From Bacillus sp. FJAT-27245 (lineage in GTDB: Bacteria > Bacillota > Bacilli > Bacillales > Cytobacillaceae), in assembly GCF_001273955.1 (NCBI RefSeq), contig NZ_LIGI01000001.1, positions 2,838,044 to 2,886,108 on the forward strand: 48,065 nt of DNA, given 5' to 3'. Of this stretch, positions 15,376 through 24,229 are shown piece by piece; the stretch's first letter is position 1; each line of letters begins with the position of its first letter. Position numbers and translations under genes: made by a program. The notes under the pieces were generated by a model that was given only the letters and a program-made list of their open reading frames with translations, searched no databases and had not been told where the DNA came from.

Positions 15376-16071
15376 TTATTTAAGGGCTGATACCATTTTC
15401 ATGACAAGCGTTGCCGAATGGAGCGCAGCCTTATGAAGGAACTGGTCAAAGGAAACATTCGACTCCTTGCCTGCGATATCCGAAAGTGAACGGATGATGA
15501 CAAACGGCACCTTGAATTGATGGGCAACCTGGGCAATCGCGGCCGCTTCCATTTCAACCGCCTGTAATCCCGTAAATTTCGTCCTTATAAATTCAACCCT
15601 ATCCGGATCTTCCATAAACGAATCGCCTGTCGCAATCATCCCTTTGACAGTCTGGATATCTTCAATTTCATCCGCTGCGGATTCGGCAATTGCAACAAGC
15701 TTTTCATCCGCAATAAACGCGGGAGGTAGCTCAGGAACCTGTCCATATTCATAGCCAAATGCGGTAACATCGACATCGTGGTGGCGCACTTCGGTCGAAA
15801 TAACCGCATCGCCAACTTCAAGGGAAGGATCGAATCCTCCCGCCGAACCAGTGTTGATGACGCAGTCGGGTTTGAATCTTTCCAGGAGGATGGCGGTCGA
15901 CATCGCCGCATTCACTTTCCCAATGCCGGAACGGAGAAGGATTACGTCCACTCCGTCCATTTTGCCCAAAGTAAATTCACAGCCTGCGATGACCTCACTG
16001 GATTTCCCTTCAATATTGTTCCTTAATAACGCGACTTCCTGCTCCATCGCTCCAATAATGGCAATTTTCAT
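15376..16071 (-). CDS. mtnN: 5'-methylthioadenosine/S-adenosylhomocysteine nucleosidase
   Basis: 231-residue nucleosidase that removes adenine from methylthioadenosine and S-adenosylhomocysteine, feeding homocysteine precursor to MccA. Motifs are [29 protein letters not shown], the substrate-binding [13 protein letters not shown], and catalytic Asp in [11 protein letters not shown]. Two adjacent ATGs exist at 16074 and 16071; the second has GAGAGG at 7-nt spacing and is chosen. It lies 18 bases after yrrT and 24 before mccA. Confidence 0.95.
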   Translation of the reverse strand: MKIAIIGAMEQEVALLRNNIEGKSSEVIAGCEFTLGKMDGVDVILLRSGIGKVNAAMSTAILLERFKPDCVINTGSAGGFDPSLEVGDAVISTEVRHHDVDVTAFGYEYGQVPELPPAFIADEKLVAIAESAADEIEDIQTVKGMIATGDSFMEDPDRVEFIRTKFTGLQAVEMEAAAIAQVAHQFKVPFVIIRSLSDIAGKESNVSFDQFLHKAALHSATLVMKMVSALK

Positions 16072-16089
16072 CATGAAACCTCTCTTTTT

Positions 16090-16728
16090 CTAAATTTTTT
16101 CACCTTCCATCACCCAGACAAAGTCATTGCATCTGGAAAAGCTGGCGCGAAAGCCGCTCTCTTCCAAAATCGACCTTAGGACAGGAATCGTTGTGTAGTA
16201 TTCCCGTTGAAGGTCTGCAGCCAGGTTGTGGAAGCCCTTTTCTTTTGCTTGATCAATTGCGTTTTTGAACGCTTCGGCAGATTCATACATTGTATCCGCA
16301 AATACTATTTTACCACCGTTCGGCAAAAGTTTTCCATAAAGGGCTACAGCCTGCCGTTTTTCTTCGTCGGTCAGATGGTGGAAGGCATAGGTGCTTACGA
16401 GTGTAAAAGGCTTTTCAACTTCAGGAAACGCCAGGAAGTCACCATCGAGAATAAGCGTCTTCCCATCAAGTTTAGCCTCCGCTATTTTCCTCATTGCAGG
16501 TGAGGGTTCAATTCCGGTTACCTTCAGCCCCTTGTCCAGCAGCCTGCCCGTCAAGTTCCCGGTGCCGACGCCGAACTCGATTACGTGCCCGGTTGACCGT
16601 TCGGCCACCTCATCAAGAATCCGGCTGTAATGCCTGAATACTTCTTCATACTCTTTATCGTGGCCTTCTACACTTTCGTCATAGGAATCTGCCCACACTT
16701 CGAATAAATCAAGAAATTCCCTGCCCAT
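16090..16728 (-). CDS. yrrT: SAM-dependent methyltransferase YrrT
   Basis: 212-residue class I methyltransferase. Motif I is VIEFGVGTGNLTG, the adenosine-binding acidic residue is in VTGIEPSPAM, and the motif IV region is TLVSTYAFHHLT. YrrT is the first gene of the CymR-controlled reverse transsulfuration operon in Bacillus; its methyl acceptor is unknown, but it would generate S-adenosylhomocysteine, the MtnN substrate. The ATG is preceded by a GGCGGAG at a longer than usual distance (about 11 bases), so the start is slightly less certain. The promoter with a CymR-like site lies just upstream. Confidence 0.93.
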   Translation of the reverse strand: MGREFLDLFEVWADSYDESVEGHDKEYEEVFRHYSRILDEVAERSTGHVIEFGVGTGNLTGRLLDKGLKVTGIEPSPAMRKIAEAKLDGKTLILDGDFLAFPEVEKPFTLVSTYAFHHLTDEEKRQAVALYGKLLPNGGKIVFADTMYESAEAFKNAIDQAKEKGFHNLAADLQREYYTTIPVLRSILEESGFRASFSRCNDFVWVMEGEKI

Positions 16729-16755
16729 ATATTCACACGCTCCGCCTCTTTTAAA

Positions 16756-16783
16756 CTTATAATTCCTATTGATATACTATGAA
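16756..16783 (-). promoter_or_regulatory. yrrT operon promoter with probable CymR operator
   Basis: On the minus strand TTCATA (16778–16783, 4/6) and TATAAG (16756–16761, 5/6) are spaced by 16 bp. Between and around them runs ATCAATAGGAATTATAAG, which resembles the AATnGGAATTT core I recall for CymR boxes. A CymR bound here would cover the promoter. cymR itself is at about 38 kb in this window. Confidence 0.6.
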
Positions 16784-16840
16784 TTAAAATAAATCATGTT
16801 CCCAATTTACCATATCCCCTCCAATTGTTCAACAATCGAA

Positions 16841-16869
16841 TTGCCACTTTTCCACTGTAGGGCTAAAAT
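16841..16869 (+). promoter_or_regulatory. yrzA: Sigma-A promoter of yrzA
   Basis: TTGCCA (16841–16846) and TAAAAT (16864–16869), both 5/6, with 17-bp spacing, 31 bases before the yrzA start. It is divergent from the yrrT promoter. Confidence 0.7.
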
Positions 16870-16900
16870 AGTAGTGACCAAAACAAAGGGAGGGGTTCCG

Positions 16901-17107
16901 GTGAATCTGCAGTTTGACTTGATCGAGGATAAAATTGAATTTTTTGGGGCGGCAGATCTAAAAACCCTCGAGAAGAAGATAGCCACACAGATTGAGATAA
17001 ACAAGGCTATCATGCTGCGCGTCCATTCTGTTTCACACCAGATGCATGTCAATGAAGAAGGAAAACCGTATTTTTCCGCAGCGGTCCATTTTAAGCTAAA
17101 AAAATAG
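16901..17107 (+). CDS. yrzA: YrzA family protein (DUF2536)
   Basis: 68 residues starting MNLQFDLIEDKIEFFGAADL, with a helical middle (EKKIATQIEINKAIMLRVHS) and a C-terminal VHFKLKK strand. This is the short YrzA/DUF2536 family of Bacillus; no function is known. The start is GTG with GGGAGG just upstream; a longer frame from 16796 is not supported because the promoter lies inside it. It has its own promoter and ends at a shared hairpin with yrrS, convergent with it. Confidence 0.85.
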   Translation: MNLQFDLIEDKIEFFGAADLKTLEKKIATQIEINKAIMLRVHSVSHQMHVNEEGKPYFSAAVHFKLKK

Positions 17108-17135
17108 CAAGGGCGTGAACACAGCCCCTGCTATT
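17103..17135. terminator. Bidirectional terminator between yrzA and yrrS
   Basis: AATAGCAAGGGC pairs with GCCCCTGCTATT around a 9-base loop (one A–C mismatch), with T-rich flanks on both strands. It serves the convergent yrzA and yrrS. Confidence 0.8.
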
Positions 17136-17136
17136 A

Positions 17137-17805
17137 TTATTTTTTATCATTTTCATACAATTCTTCAACTTTGACAGGCTTATAGCCCTGGCCGTCAACC
17201 CACTCGATGTATACACGGTAAGCCTGGTCGCTCCCTTTCGCTGTGACCGTGCCAATTGCCCCGCCTTCCTTGCTCCGATCCCTCTCAAGCCACCATGTCG
17301 TCATATTCCCTTTGTCCGTACCGATGGCGTAGGCGAGTGCGTTATGCATTTCATCCCAATCCGGGGAACTGCTGTCGACAACTACTCGATGGTCGCCGGA
17401 CTGGCTAGTGCCCACAGGCTTCCAATCCGGATTTTCAATTGTCCTTTTTACATTCGGGGAACTTCCTCCCTCTGTTATAACGGGCTCCCCGCCAGCATCC
17501 TCATCCGTTTGGCTATCATCATCCGACTGGCTATTATCATCATCCCCGGCAGTAGAATCGGCATCGGAGGAGTCCTTTCCTCCACTTTTTCCTCCGGCCT
17601 CACCGTTGTTCGCACCGCCGGCCTTTTCTCCCACTTGCGCTTTGTCCGGGTTTTTCGGCGCGGCATCGTCATTCCCCGCAAAGATTGAAAAACCAACAAC
17701 GAGAATGAGAAGAATAACAATTGCAATTAAGCTATTTAAAATGATATTTGTCTTTTTTCTTTTTTCCCGGTATCGAAAACGGGATCGATTTGAAAACTCA
17801 TCCAT
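17137..17805 (-). CDS. yrrS: YrrS family membrane-anchored protein (DUF1510)
   Basis: 222 residues. A basic cytosolic head (RFRYREKRKKTN), one membrane helix (IILNSLIAIVILLILVVGFS), a long low-complexity Gly/Asp/Ser linker, and a C-terminal globular domain (about 125–220) with WKPVGTSQ, WDEMHNALAYAIG, WWLERD and YRVYIEWVDGQGY: a DUF1510 protein exposed outside the membrane. In Bacillus it is co-transcribed with the penicillin-binding protein pbpI, suggesting a cell-wall role, which is inference. The ATG at 17805 follows AGGGAGG by eight bases; ATGs at 17835 and 17811 are less well placed. Confidence 0.88.
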   Translation of the reverse strand: MDEFSNRSRFRYREKRKKTNIILNSLIAIVILLILVVGFSIFAGNDDAAPKNPDKAQVGEKAGGANNGEAGGKSGGKDSSDADSTAGDDDNSQSDDDSQTDEDAGGEPVITEGGSSPNVKRTIENPDWKPVGTSQSGDHRVVVDSSSPDWDEMHNALAYAIGTDKGNMTTWWLERDRSKEGGAIGTVTAKGSDQAYRVYIEWVDGQGYKPVKVEELYENDKK

Positions 17806-17955
17806 TGACATGGCCTCCCTAAGAAAGATTGACATTATTCTATCATGAGAAGCGGGAAAGATGAAGAATTAACCTATCTTTAACAAGTAGTGAACTAGCG
17901 CAATGGGGGGCTTGTTGGGTTATATAGAGAAATAAGGAAATATATTTTTCCTTTA

Positions 17956-19710
17956 TCAGTGTTCGTTTCGGCTATGTAAAAAGCTTGCCATTTCGGCAAA
18001 GAGGGGATTTACTCCTCCTTCGTTTTCCTTTACATCGAGGTTTACCACAACGAGGGCATATTTCGGTTTCCCATACGGAAAATACCCAGCAAACCACTTA
18101 TTATGCAATTGGTCGTCCCCAATATACTTTCCGGTTTCCGCTGTTCCTGATTTCCCGGCAACTTCATATGGGAGGGATGAAAACCATCTGCCTGTTCCCT
18201 GGCTATCCGTCACGACATTCCTCAGCATCTGCTGCAGTGTGAGCGCCGTTGCGGTTGATAGCGTCTTCCCGGGAATCGGCGTTTGCGGAAATTCATACAT
18301 CGTCGCCCCATTTTTGTATTCAATCGCCGAAACAGCCCGGACATGCTGTTTTATGCCATTTCTTGCGATTGTCGCCATCATATTTGCCACAGCCAGCGGG
18401 GTCGCCCTTACTTCTTTTTGGCCTATGCCGGTAAGCGAGACGAAATTGTCGTCCTTACGTTCACTTTCTTTTAAAAAAATACGCCCGTTTTCCTCCCCAT
18501 CGAGCTGGCGGAAATGCGAAAAATGAAAAACATTCCCTTCCCACCCCACTCCGCCTGTAAGCGAAAGCATCGACGCATAGTCCTCGATCATTCCAGGGTT
18601 GATTGCCTTCAGCTCCTTCGCAAGCGTCGCAAATGTATTATTGCAGCTGATGGCAAAGCTCTCCGAAAAATTCCTCAACCCGTATTGATGGACCGGATCG
18701 GGCTTCCCATTCACTTTCCTGCTGCAATCAAATAGCCTTGATGAGTCGGCAAGTCCATGATCTATAGCCGCTGCAGCAATTGCCGTTTTAAACACTGATC
18801 CCATAATTTGTTCCTTCAGCATCACATTATCGAGGCCGCCTCCACCAAAGGGGTTGCCCGGTTTTGCGGCGGGACGTGAAACAAGGGCAAGGATACTGTT
18901 TGATTCAATATCCAGCAGGGCAATGCCGCCTTTTTTTATTCCATGGCCGTCAGCAAGCTGTTCAGCCTTCTTTTGAATATCAAAGTCAACGGTCGTGCGG
19001 ATATTGGCAGGGCAAAATTGATTTTGCTCCACTTTCAACCGAACCTTCGCGCCAAACAGGGGATTCCCCCTGCCATCGACATGGTAGACAAGGCTTGAAT
19101 CGTCCTCGCCGATTAAAAAGGAATCGAAACTCTTTTCAAGCCCGGATACGCCAACTGGAGTACGGGTGGAAAGGCTGTTGTCTGGATAGCGCTTCCTGAC
19201 TTCATGTTCATTTTCCCCGACAATGCCGAGCAGCTGCCTTGCCGGTTGCCATTCATCCGTTATTTTCCGTTCTACGGCAAAAACCCCTGGTATCTTCAAG
19301 GCATTGATTTCGGTTACTTCACGGGGGGATAATTGGATGGGGCTTGGCGCTCCAAAGGCGAACGGTTTTTTTGCCTGTTTGACGCTTTCCAGCAACTCTT
19401 CTACTGGCAATCCAACAATCTGGGCAACCTTCTCTGCTTCCCATTCCATATGTTTTAAAAAAGGGAATAAAATCAGGACAGGTATTGTCTTTTGGCCAAT
19501 CGGGCTGCCGTTCCGGTCAAGGATGTTCCCCCGTCCATTATCCAAGGGTGCTATCTGGGCCCTTTGCCTGACACTTTCTTCAAGGAGGTTGATATGCCGG
19601 CTGGAAAAGCTTTCGGGCTGAACCAATTGAATTTGGGCTAGGCGGCATAGCAACAGAAAAATACCGAAAAAAGATAGGATTCCGATTGCCAAAATACGTT
19701 TTTTTGTCAT
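17956..19710 (-). CDS. pbpI: Class B penicillin-binding protein PbpI
   Basis: 584 residues, the same length as B. subtilis PbpI (YrrR). N-terminal signal-anchor helix (ILAIGILSFFGIFLLLCRLA), dimerisation domain, then a transpeptidase domain with SVFK (Ser305), SCN (355–357) and KSGT (520–523), so the active site is complete. It cross-links peptidoglycan peptides on the outer face of the membrane. The ATG at 19710 has GAGGTG seven bases upstream; the TTG at 19728 is rejected. That Shine-Dalgarno lies in the downstream arm of the greA terminator hairpin. yrrS follows after 150 bases. Confidence 0.95.
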   Translation of the reverse strand: MTKKRILAIGILSFFGIFLLLCRLAQIQLVQPESFSSRHINLLEESVRQRAQIAPLDNGRGNILDRNGSPIGQKTIPVLILFPFLKHMEWEAEKVAQIVGLPVEELLESVKQAKKPFAFGAPSPIQLSPREVTEINALKIPGVFAVERKITDEWQPARQLLGIVGENEHEVRKRYPDNSLSTRTPVGVSGLEKSFDSFLIGEDDSSLVYHVDGRGNPLFGAKVRLKVEQNQFCPANIRTTVDFDIQKKAEQLADGHGIKKGGIALLDIESNSILALVSRPAAKPGNPFGGGGLDNVMLKEQIMGSVFKTAIAAAAIDHGLADSSRLFDCSRKVNGKPDPVHQYGLRNFSESFAISCNNTFATLAKELKAINPGMIEDYASMLSLTGGVGWEGNVFHFSHFRQLDGEENGRIFLKESERKDDNFVSLTGIGQKEVRATPLAVANMMATIARNGIKQHVRAVSAIEYKNGATMYEFPQTPIPGKTLSTATALTLQQMLRNVVTDSQGTGRWFSSLPYEVAGKSGTAETGKYIGDDQLHNKWFAGYFPYGKPKYALVVVNLDVKENEGGVNPLFAEMASFLHSRNEH

Positions 19711-19713
19711 AAA

Positions 19714-19744
19714 AAAACACCTCGTCAAAAGCTTTGACGAGATG
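19714..19744 (-). terminator. greA terminator overlapping the pbpI ribosome binding site
   Basis: CTCGTCAAA pairs perfectly with TTTGACGAG around a 3-base loop, extended by further pairs, and is followed on the minus strand by seven T. GAGGTG in the second arm is the Shine-Dalgarno of pbpI. Confidence 0.85.
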
Positions 19745-19771
19745 CCTTTATTTCAAACGCATAATTGGTTC

Positions 19772-20248
19772 CTATTTGATTAATGTAATCTTAACCGTCA
19801 TTTCCCCGCCAGGTGTCTGGACGGATACGGTATCGCCGACTTTTTTGCCCATCAGGCTTTTGGCGATTGGCGAGTCATTCGAAATTTTCCCCTCAAACGG
19901 ATCTGCTTCCGCGCTGCCCACAATTGTGTAAGTTTCTTCGTCCCCATCAGGCAGTTCCACGAATGAAACGCTCCGGCCAAGGGTCACGGAATCACCGGTG
20001 ATTTCACTTTCATCGATGATCTTGGCATTCCTGATCATATTTTCAAGCGTGGTGATGCGCCCTTCCACAAATGCCTGCTCTTCCTTCGCGGAATCATATT
20101 CCGAGTTCTCGGACAAATCGCCGAAGCTGCGGGCAATCTTAATGCGTTCCACCACTTCTTTGCGCTTGACTGTTTTTAAGTGTTCAAGCTCCTGAACCAA
20201 TTTATCTTTACCAGCCTGGGTCATTGGAAATACTTTCTCTGTTGCCAA
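19772..20248 (-). CDS. greA: Transcription elongation factor GreA
   Basis: 158 residues. An N-terminal antiparallel coiled coil ([19 protein letters not shown] through [13 protein letters not shown]) carries the acidic tip [15 protein letters not shown], which enters the RNA polymerase secondary channel and stimulates cleavage of backtracked transcripts. The C-terminal FKBP-like domain ends [19 protein letters not shown]. The start is TTG at 20248, with AAGGAGTG six bases upstream, giving the usual [10 protein letters not shown] start; the longer frame from 20275 is not supported. It is preceded by a 227-base structured leader and followed by its own terminator. Confidence 0.96.
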   Translation of the reverse strand: MATEKVFPMTQAGKDKLVQELEHLKTVKRKEVVERIKIARSFGDLSENSEYDSAKEEQAFVEGRITTLENMIRNAKIIDESEITGDSVTLGRSVSFVELPDGDEETYTIVGSAEADPFEGKISNDSPIAKSLMGKKVGDTVSVQTPGGEMTVKITLIK

Positions 20249-20295
20249 TGTGTTCACTCCTTCTATTCTGTTCAATCATTGATTTCTTTTTCATA

Positions 20296-20409
20296 TGTAA
20301 GGAGCCGTTTCCTGCTCCTACAAAAGGAGGCCAGCCTGTCCAAGGCCGCCTCTCCTTTCTGTCCGGGGGCCAGCGCCAACGATGAAGTTGGGAGCAGCCT
20401 CCCGCCCCC
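20296..20409 (-). other. Structured leader upstream of greA
   Basis: The 227-base spacer between udk and greA contains no ORF but several hairpins: AGGAGC/GCTCCT (20300–20319), an imperfect AGGA-GGCC/GGCC-TCCT stem (20325–20356), and a compact three-way junction at 20365–20409. In the junction GGGGGC pairs with GCCCCC and encloses CAAC/GTTG and GGAG/CTCC hairpins with almost no unpaired bases. Structure was inferred by eye; it could act in RNA on the greA (minus) strand. Confidence 0.5.
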
Positions 20410-20475
20410 AATCGCTCTTCCATACCCTGGTTACCCGGAAATAAATTTCCATTTCTCTATTCCTATGCTATTGTG

Positions 20476-21111
20476 TCATAAAATAGACTTTTGTTCAAGA
20501 ATAGTTTGAATTTTTGTTACCATTAAATCAATCGCAACATGATTGTGGCCGCCTTCGGGAATGATGACGTCAGCATAGCGTTTGGTCGGTTCGATAAACT
20601 GGTTGTGCATCGGCCTTACAACGCTGACATACTGGTCGATTACCGATTCCACCGTTCTTCCCCGCTCCTGGATATCACGCTGCAGTCTCCTCAAGATCCG
20701 GATATCCGCATCCGTATCGACAAATAGCTTAATATCCATCAGGTTTCTGAGCCGCTCGTCCTCGAGGATCAGAATGCCCTCCAGAATAATGACATCCTTT
20801 GGCTCGACATGGATTACTTCTTTTGACCTCGTATGCTGTGAATAGTCATAGACGGGCTTTTCAATCGGCTCCCTGTGGAGGAGCATTTTTAAATGCTCAA
20901 TCAGCAGGTCATTATCGAAAGCAAGCGGGTGGTCATAGTTTGTTTTCAGGCGTTCTTCAAATGGAATGTTGCTTTGGTCTTTGTAATAATAGTCCTGTTC
21001 GATCATCAGGATTGAATGGCCCTTGAAGCTGTCAAAAATCGCTTTTGTAACGGACGTTTTGCCCGATCCGGACCCTCCGGCCACCCCGATGACAACTGGT
21101 TTGCGTTCCAT
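20476..21111 (-). CDS. udk: Uridine kinase
   Basis: 211-residue P-loop kinase that phosphorylates uridine and cytidine in pyrimidine salvage. Walker A is [15 protein letters not shown], followed by [11 protein letters not shown], the substrate segment [19 protein letters not shown], and the Walker B-like [11 protein letters not shown]. The C-terminal [13 protein letters not shown] lid and [13 protein letters not shown] complete the family pattern. AAGGAGAAC precedes the ATG. It starts one base after the yrrO stop, consistent with the conserved yrrM-yrrN-yrrO-udk operon. Confidence 0.97.
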   Translation of the reverse strand: MERKPVVIGVAGGSGSGKTSVTKAIFDSFKGHSILMIEQDYYYKDQSNIPFEERLKTNYDHPLAFDNDLLIEHLKMLLHREPIEKPVYDYSQHTRSKEVIHVEPKDVIILEGILILEDERLRNLMDIKLFVDTDADIRILRRLQRDIQERGRTVESVIDQYVSVVRPMHNQFIEPTKRYADVIIPEGGHNHVAIDLMVTKIQTILEQKSIL

Positions 21112-21112
21112 G

Positions 21113-22381
21113 CTAGTTCTCCTTCCGCATCATGTTGTTCGGGTATACCCGCTTGTTAAGCTGGAATTTAACGATTTGCAATGGGTGGCGGGCGGCGTCT
21201 AGCTCATTCCCTTTCTCATCCCAAATCTTTTCAATGACAGCGTTGAAGTTTTCAATTTCGGGACCGAAAAATTCAACTTCATCTCCTGGCTTGAAAAAAT
21301 TCCGCTGCTGCAGGGTCACAATGTTGGTCTCTTTGTCATAATCAAGGACAAGGCCGGCAAAATCGAAGCTTGTCTTTTTGCTATGATTGCCAAACATTTG
21401 CTCTTTATACCCTGGCACGCCTTCAAAGAATGCCGGGGCCGTCTCCCTGTTGGCGCATTTGTCCAGCTCCTCGATCCATTCCTGCCTGATCGAGAAGTTA
21501 TCCGGATCCGCGCAGTACGCATCAATCACTTTGCGGTATACACTGACGACTGTTGCAATATAATGGATTGATTTCATCCTGCCTTCAATTTTAAGGCTGT
21601 CGATGCCAAGCTCAATCATTTTTGGGATGGATTGAAGCAAATTCAAATCCTTCGGGCTCATGGCAAAAGGTGAATCTTCCCCTGCAAAAAGAGGCTTTTC
21701 CCCTTCTCCCTCCAGCTTATACAAATCATAATCCCAACGGCACGATTGGCAACATCCGCCCCGGTTCGAGTCCCTGGCAGTCATATGGTTGCTGAGTGTG
21801 CATCTTCCTGAATAGGCAATGCACATAGCGCCATGGATGAACGTTTCTATTTCGATGTCGACCTTTTCCTTCATCTCGCGAATCTCTTCCGCACTCGTTT
21901 CACGGGCAAGGACGACACGCTCAAGGCCCTCTTCCTTCCAAAATTGGACGGCTTTCCAGTTGGAAAGTGATTGCTGTGTGCTCAAATGCACCTCAACACC
22001 AGGCGCCACCCTGCGGCATGTTTCGATAATGAGCGGATCGGCCACGATGATTCCGGCAACCCCCGCCTCTTTCAGGCCAATAAGGTATTCTTCGAGGCCG
22101 TCAATATTTTCATTATGGGCGAAGATATTCGTTGTTACATATATTCTGGCGCCATATTTTTTAGCGAATTCGACGCCTTCTTTCATTTCCTCGAAGGTGA
22201 AATTATCCGCATTTGAACGGAGGCCATATTCCTGGCCGCCGATAAAGACTGCATCCGCTCCGTAATGGACGGCGATTTTCAGTTTTTCAAGGTTCCCGGC
22301 TGGGGCAAGCAGTTCGGGTTTTTTGACAATGACCCGCTTGCCATCAATGATTTCTGATAGTCTATCCTTTACCACGCTCAC
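21113..22381 (-). CDS. yrrO: tRNA 5-hydroxyuridine synthesis protein TrhP2-type (U32 family), YrrO
   Basis: About 422 residues of the U32 'peptidase' family. It begins with [29 protein letters not shown] in pieces and carries the U32 iron-sulfur cysteines in [14 protein letters not shown] and [11 protein letters not shown]. Family members such as E. coli TrhP and B. subtilis YrrN/YrrO are needed for prephenate-dependent hydroxylation of tRNA wobble uridine 34, the step before methylation by TrmR. The GTG at 22381 has GGAGG nine bases upstream; a TTG at 22387 is only three bases from it. It follows yrrN closely. Confidence 0.93.
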   Translation of the reverse strand: MSVVKDRLSEIIDGKRVIVKKPELLAPAGNLEKLKIAVHYGADAVFIGGQEYGLRSNADNFTFEEMKEGVEFAKKYGARIYVTTNIFAHNENIDGLEEYLIGLKEAGVAGIIVADPLIIETCRRVAPGVEVHLSTQQSLSNWKAVQFWKEEGLERVVLARETSAEEIREMKEKVDIEIETFIHGAMCIAYSGRCTLSNHMTARDSNRGGCCQSCRWDYDLYKLEGEGEKPLFAGEDSPFAMSPKDLNLLQSIPKMIELGIDSLKIEGRMKSIHYIATVVSVYRKVIDAYCADPDNFSIRQEWIEELDKCANRETAPAFFEGVPGYKEQMFGNHSKKTSFDFAGLVLDYDKETNIVTLQQRNFFKPGDEVEFFGPEIENFNAVIEKIWDEKGNELDAARHPLQIVKFQLNKRVYPNNMMRKEN

Positions 22382-22398
22382 GGCCAACTACCTCCTTA

Positions 22399-23328
22399 TT
22401 AATAGACCGTTTCTTTAAAGAAGAATCCGGTATCAAGCGGCCTTGACGGTGGCTGGATTTCCTCGATTCTTTCCAAAAGCTCGCCCTTGGCGTCTTCGTA
22501 TTTATCCGGATCTTCACAGTAAAGGTCAATTGCCTGCCTATAAAGGCGTGTAACCTCTGCAAGATAGTCTGGGGTTTTCAATATCCCGTCTATTTTAAAC
22601 GAGTCAACTCCGGCTTCAATCATGTCCTGCAGCTCGTCGATGATGCAAATATCATTCGGGCTCATAATATGCGTACCGTTTGAGTCTTCAAAAATCGGGT
22701 ACTTATTGCCGCGTTCTTTATCATGGAGGAACATATCCTTTTCAAGAATACGATTTTCAACCTCCATCGACTTGCCTTGATAAAGGAAATAGTTGCCCAG
22801 CAACGACCGTTTTGATTGGAACATGCAGCTCATCCCATGTACTTGTACCTCGATCTCCACTTCGGCGTTTTCCTTTATTTCGACGATTGCATCCATATTG
22901 ATTTCCCGCGCGAGAACAGCCCTTTTTGCGCCTTTCCTGCCCCAATAATTGCATGTATACCAGTTAGTGGCCGTCGTTTCGGTGTTCCAGTGAAGCTTCA
23001 GATTCGGCGCTGCTTCACGTGCCGCCATTAAAACGGCTGGATCACCGAAAATGACCGCATCCGCCCCGGCTTCATTGGCAAAGGCAAGGTATTCGGCCAA
23101 TTCGCCCACTTTTTCATTGTGGAAAATGGCGTTCATCGACACATACACTTTCTTCCCTTTCGAATGTCCGAGCCTGATTGCTTCCCGCACATCTTCACGG
23201 CTGAATTCGCCAGCGAGCCTAAGGGCATACCTTTCTTCGCCAACGACAAACGCATCTGCTCCGGCATCCGCCAGTGGTACAATGTCCTGTATGCTTGTCG
23301 GTGTAACAAGCAATTCCGGTTTCTTCAT
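22399..23328 (-). CDS. yrrN: TrhP1-type U32 family protein YrrN lacking the Fe-S cysteines
   Basis: 309 residues, the same length as B. subtilis YrrN. It has the U32 TIM-barrel half (PELLVTPTSIQDIVPLADAG, FVVGEERYALRL) and the MSPNDICIIDELQDMIEAGV block. Where its partner has the cysteine set, this protein has HGMSCMFQSKRSLLGNYFLY, retaining only one cysteine. A heteromer with YrrO in wobble-uridine hydroxylation is the likely reading. The ATG at 23328 has GAGGTG six bases upstream; the GTG at 23337 overlaps that site. It starts five bases after the yrrM stop. Confidence 0.92.
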   Translation of the reverse strand: MKKPELLVTPTSIQDIVPLADAGADAFVVGEERYALRLAGEFSREDVREAIRLGHSKGKKVYVSMNAIFHNEKVGELAEYLAFANEAGADAVIFGDPAVLMAAREAAPNLKLHWNTETTATNWYTCNYWGRKGAKRAVLAREINMDAIVEIKENAEVEIEVQVHGMSCMFQSKRSLLGNYFLYQGKSMEVENRILEKDMFLHDKERGNKYPIFEDSNGTHIMSPNDICIIDELQDMIEAGVDSFKIDGILKTPDYLAEVTRLYRQAIDLYCEDPDKYEDAKGELLERIEEIQPPSRPLDTGFFFKETVY

Positions 23329-23333
23329 TTCCT

Positions 23334-23975
23334 TCACCTCTTTTTATAGCTGACTGCCACTCCATCGCCAACAGGGAGGATTGTTGTCACATAGTCTTCC
23401 AGCCCTGTAAGCCATACATTATAGCCGTGTATTTTACCCGCAAGCTTCCCTAGCCTTCCGTTCTCCGTTTCACTGTCATACACAAGCCCTTTGAACAGAA
23501 CATTGTCCGTAATCATAATTCCTCCGGCTCGCAGAAACGGTGCATATAAGGAAAAGAATTTCTGGTATTGCCCCTTGGCGGCATCTATGAAAATCGCATC
23601 AAACGGCGCGAATGCTTCCACTTCGCCGGCGGCTTCAAGGGCATCCCCGAATAGGAGCTCGACCTTTTCTGAAGCGCCCGCGGCTTCGACATTTTTCCGT
23701 GCCACGCTGTAGCGATCTTCGTCCCGCTCAATCGTAATAATTGCCGTCTGGGGAAGAGCATCCGCCATCCGGAGGGCCGAGTAGCCGATGGCAGTTCCAA
23801 TTTCAAGGATTCTTTTCGAATTATGGATTCTCAAAATCTGGAGCACCGCCTCCATTCCCGCCGGCTCCATTATTGGAACATGATGTTCTCTCGCATATTC
23901 CTCCATTTTTGCAAATAAGCCTTCCCGGGGAGGAATCAGGCTTTCCAGATATGTGTGCAGCTTTTCATCCAACAT
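23334..23975 (-). CDS. trmR: tRNA 5-hydroxyuridine methyltransferase TrmR (YrrM)
   Basis: 213-residue O-methyltransferase of the catechol-O-methyltransferase-like (AdoMet_MTase_3) family. Key segments: PIMEPAGMEAVLQ, motif I ILEIGTAIGYSALRMA, acidic ITIERDEDRYSVA, metal-binding FIDAAKGQY and ITDNVLFKG. B. subtilis YrrM was identified as TrmR, which methylates 5-hydroxyuridine 34 of tRNAs to 5-methoxyuridine. The ATG at 23975 has GGAGTG six bases upstream; an upstream frame to 24059 is rejected. It heads the yrrM-yrrN-yrrO-udk operon. Confidence 0.94.
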   Translation of the reverse strand: MLDEKLHTYLESLIPPREGLFAKMEEYAREHHVPIMEPAGMEAVLQILRIHNSKRILEIGTAIGYSALRMADALPQTAIITIERDEDRYSVARKNVEAAGASEKVELLFGDALEAAGEVEAFAPFDAIFIDAAKGQYQKFFSLYAPFLRAGGIMITDNVLFKGLVYDSETENGRLGKLAGKIHGYNVWLTGLEDYVTTILPVGDGVAVSYKKR

Positions 23976-24196
23976 ATTTACCACTCCGAAATTTATGGCA
24001 TGTCCTTCTTTAAACATGAAAAAATAGCGTTCACAGCAAGAAGCATGACCGGTATGCACTCGGCCAGGCCGCCTTGCCGTATTGGACGCTATTGTTTATT
24101 TTCAAGGGGAACCGCCCCTCTTTCCTGTAACCTAATAAATAAATGGGGCTTAACCCCGGAGGTATATAAAACACTTGAACAATTTTACCACAAGAA

Positions 24197-24224
24197 ACGG
24201 GGAAAATCCACGTTTTTTCCCCGT
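24197..24224 (-). terminator. Terminator of mltG
   Basis: ACGGGGAAAA pairs with TTTTCCCCGT around an 8-base loop, followed by TTCTTG on the minus strand. It lies six bases after the mltG stop. The remaining spacer to trmR (24060–24196) shows no clear feature. Confidence 0.75.
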
Positions 24225-24229
24225 CCTTC

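Noticed and set aside
18249-18526. Plus-strand open frames opposite pbpI, and many like them opposite alaS, recD2, aspS and hisS
   Set aside because: They are antisense shadows of strongly conserved genes, with no ribosome binding sites or recognisable domains.
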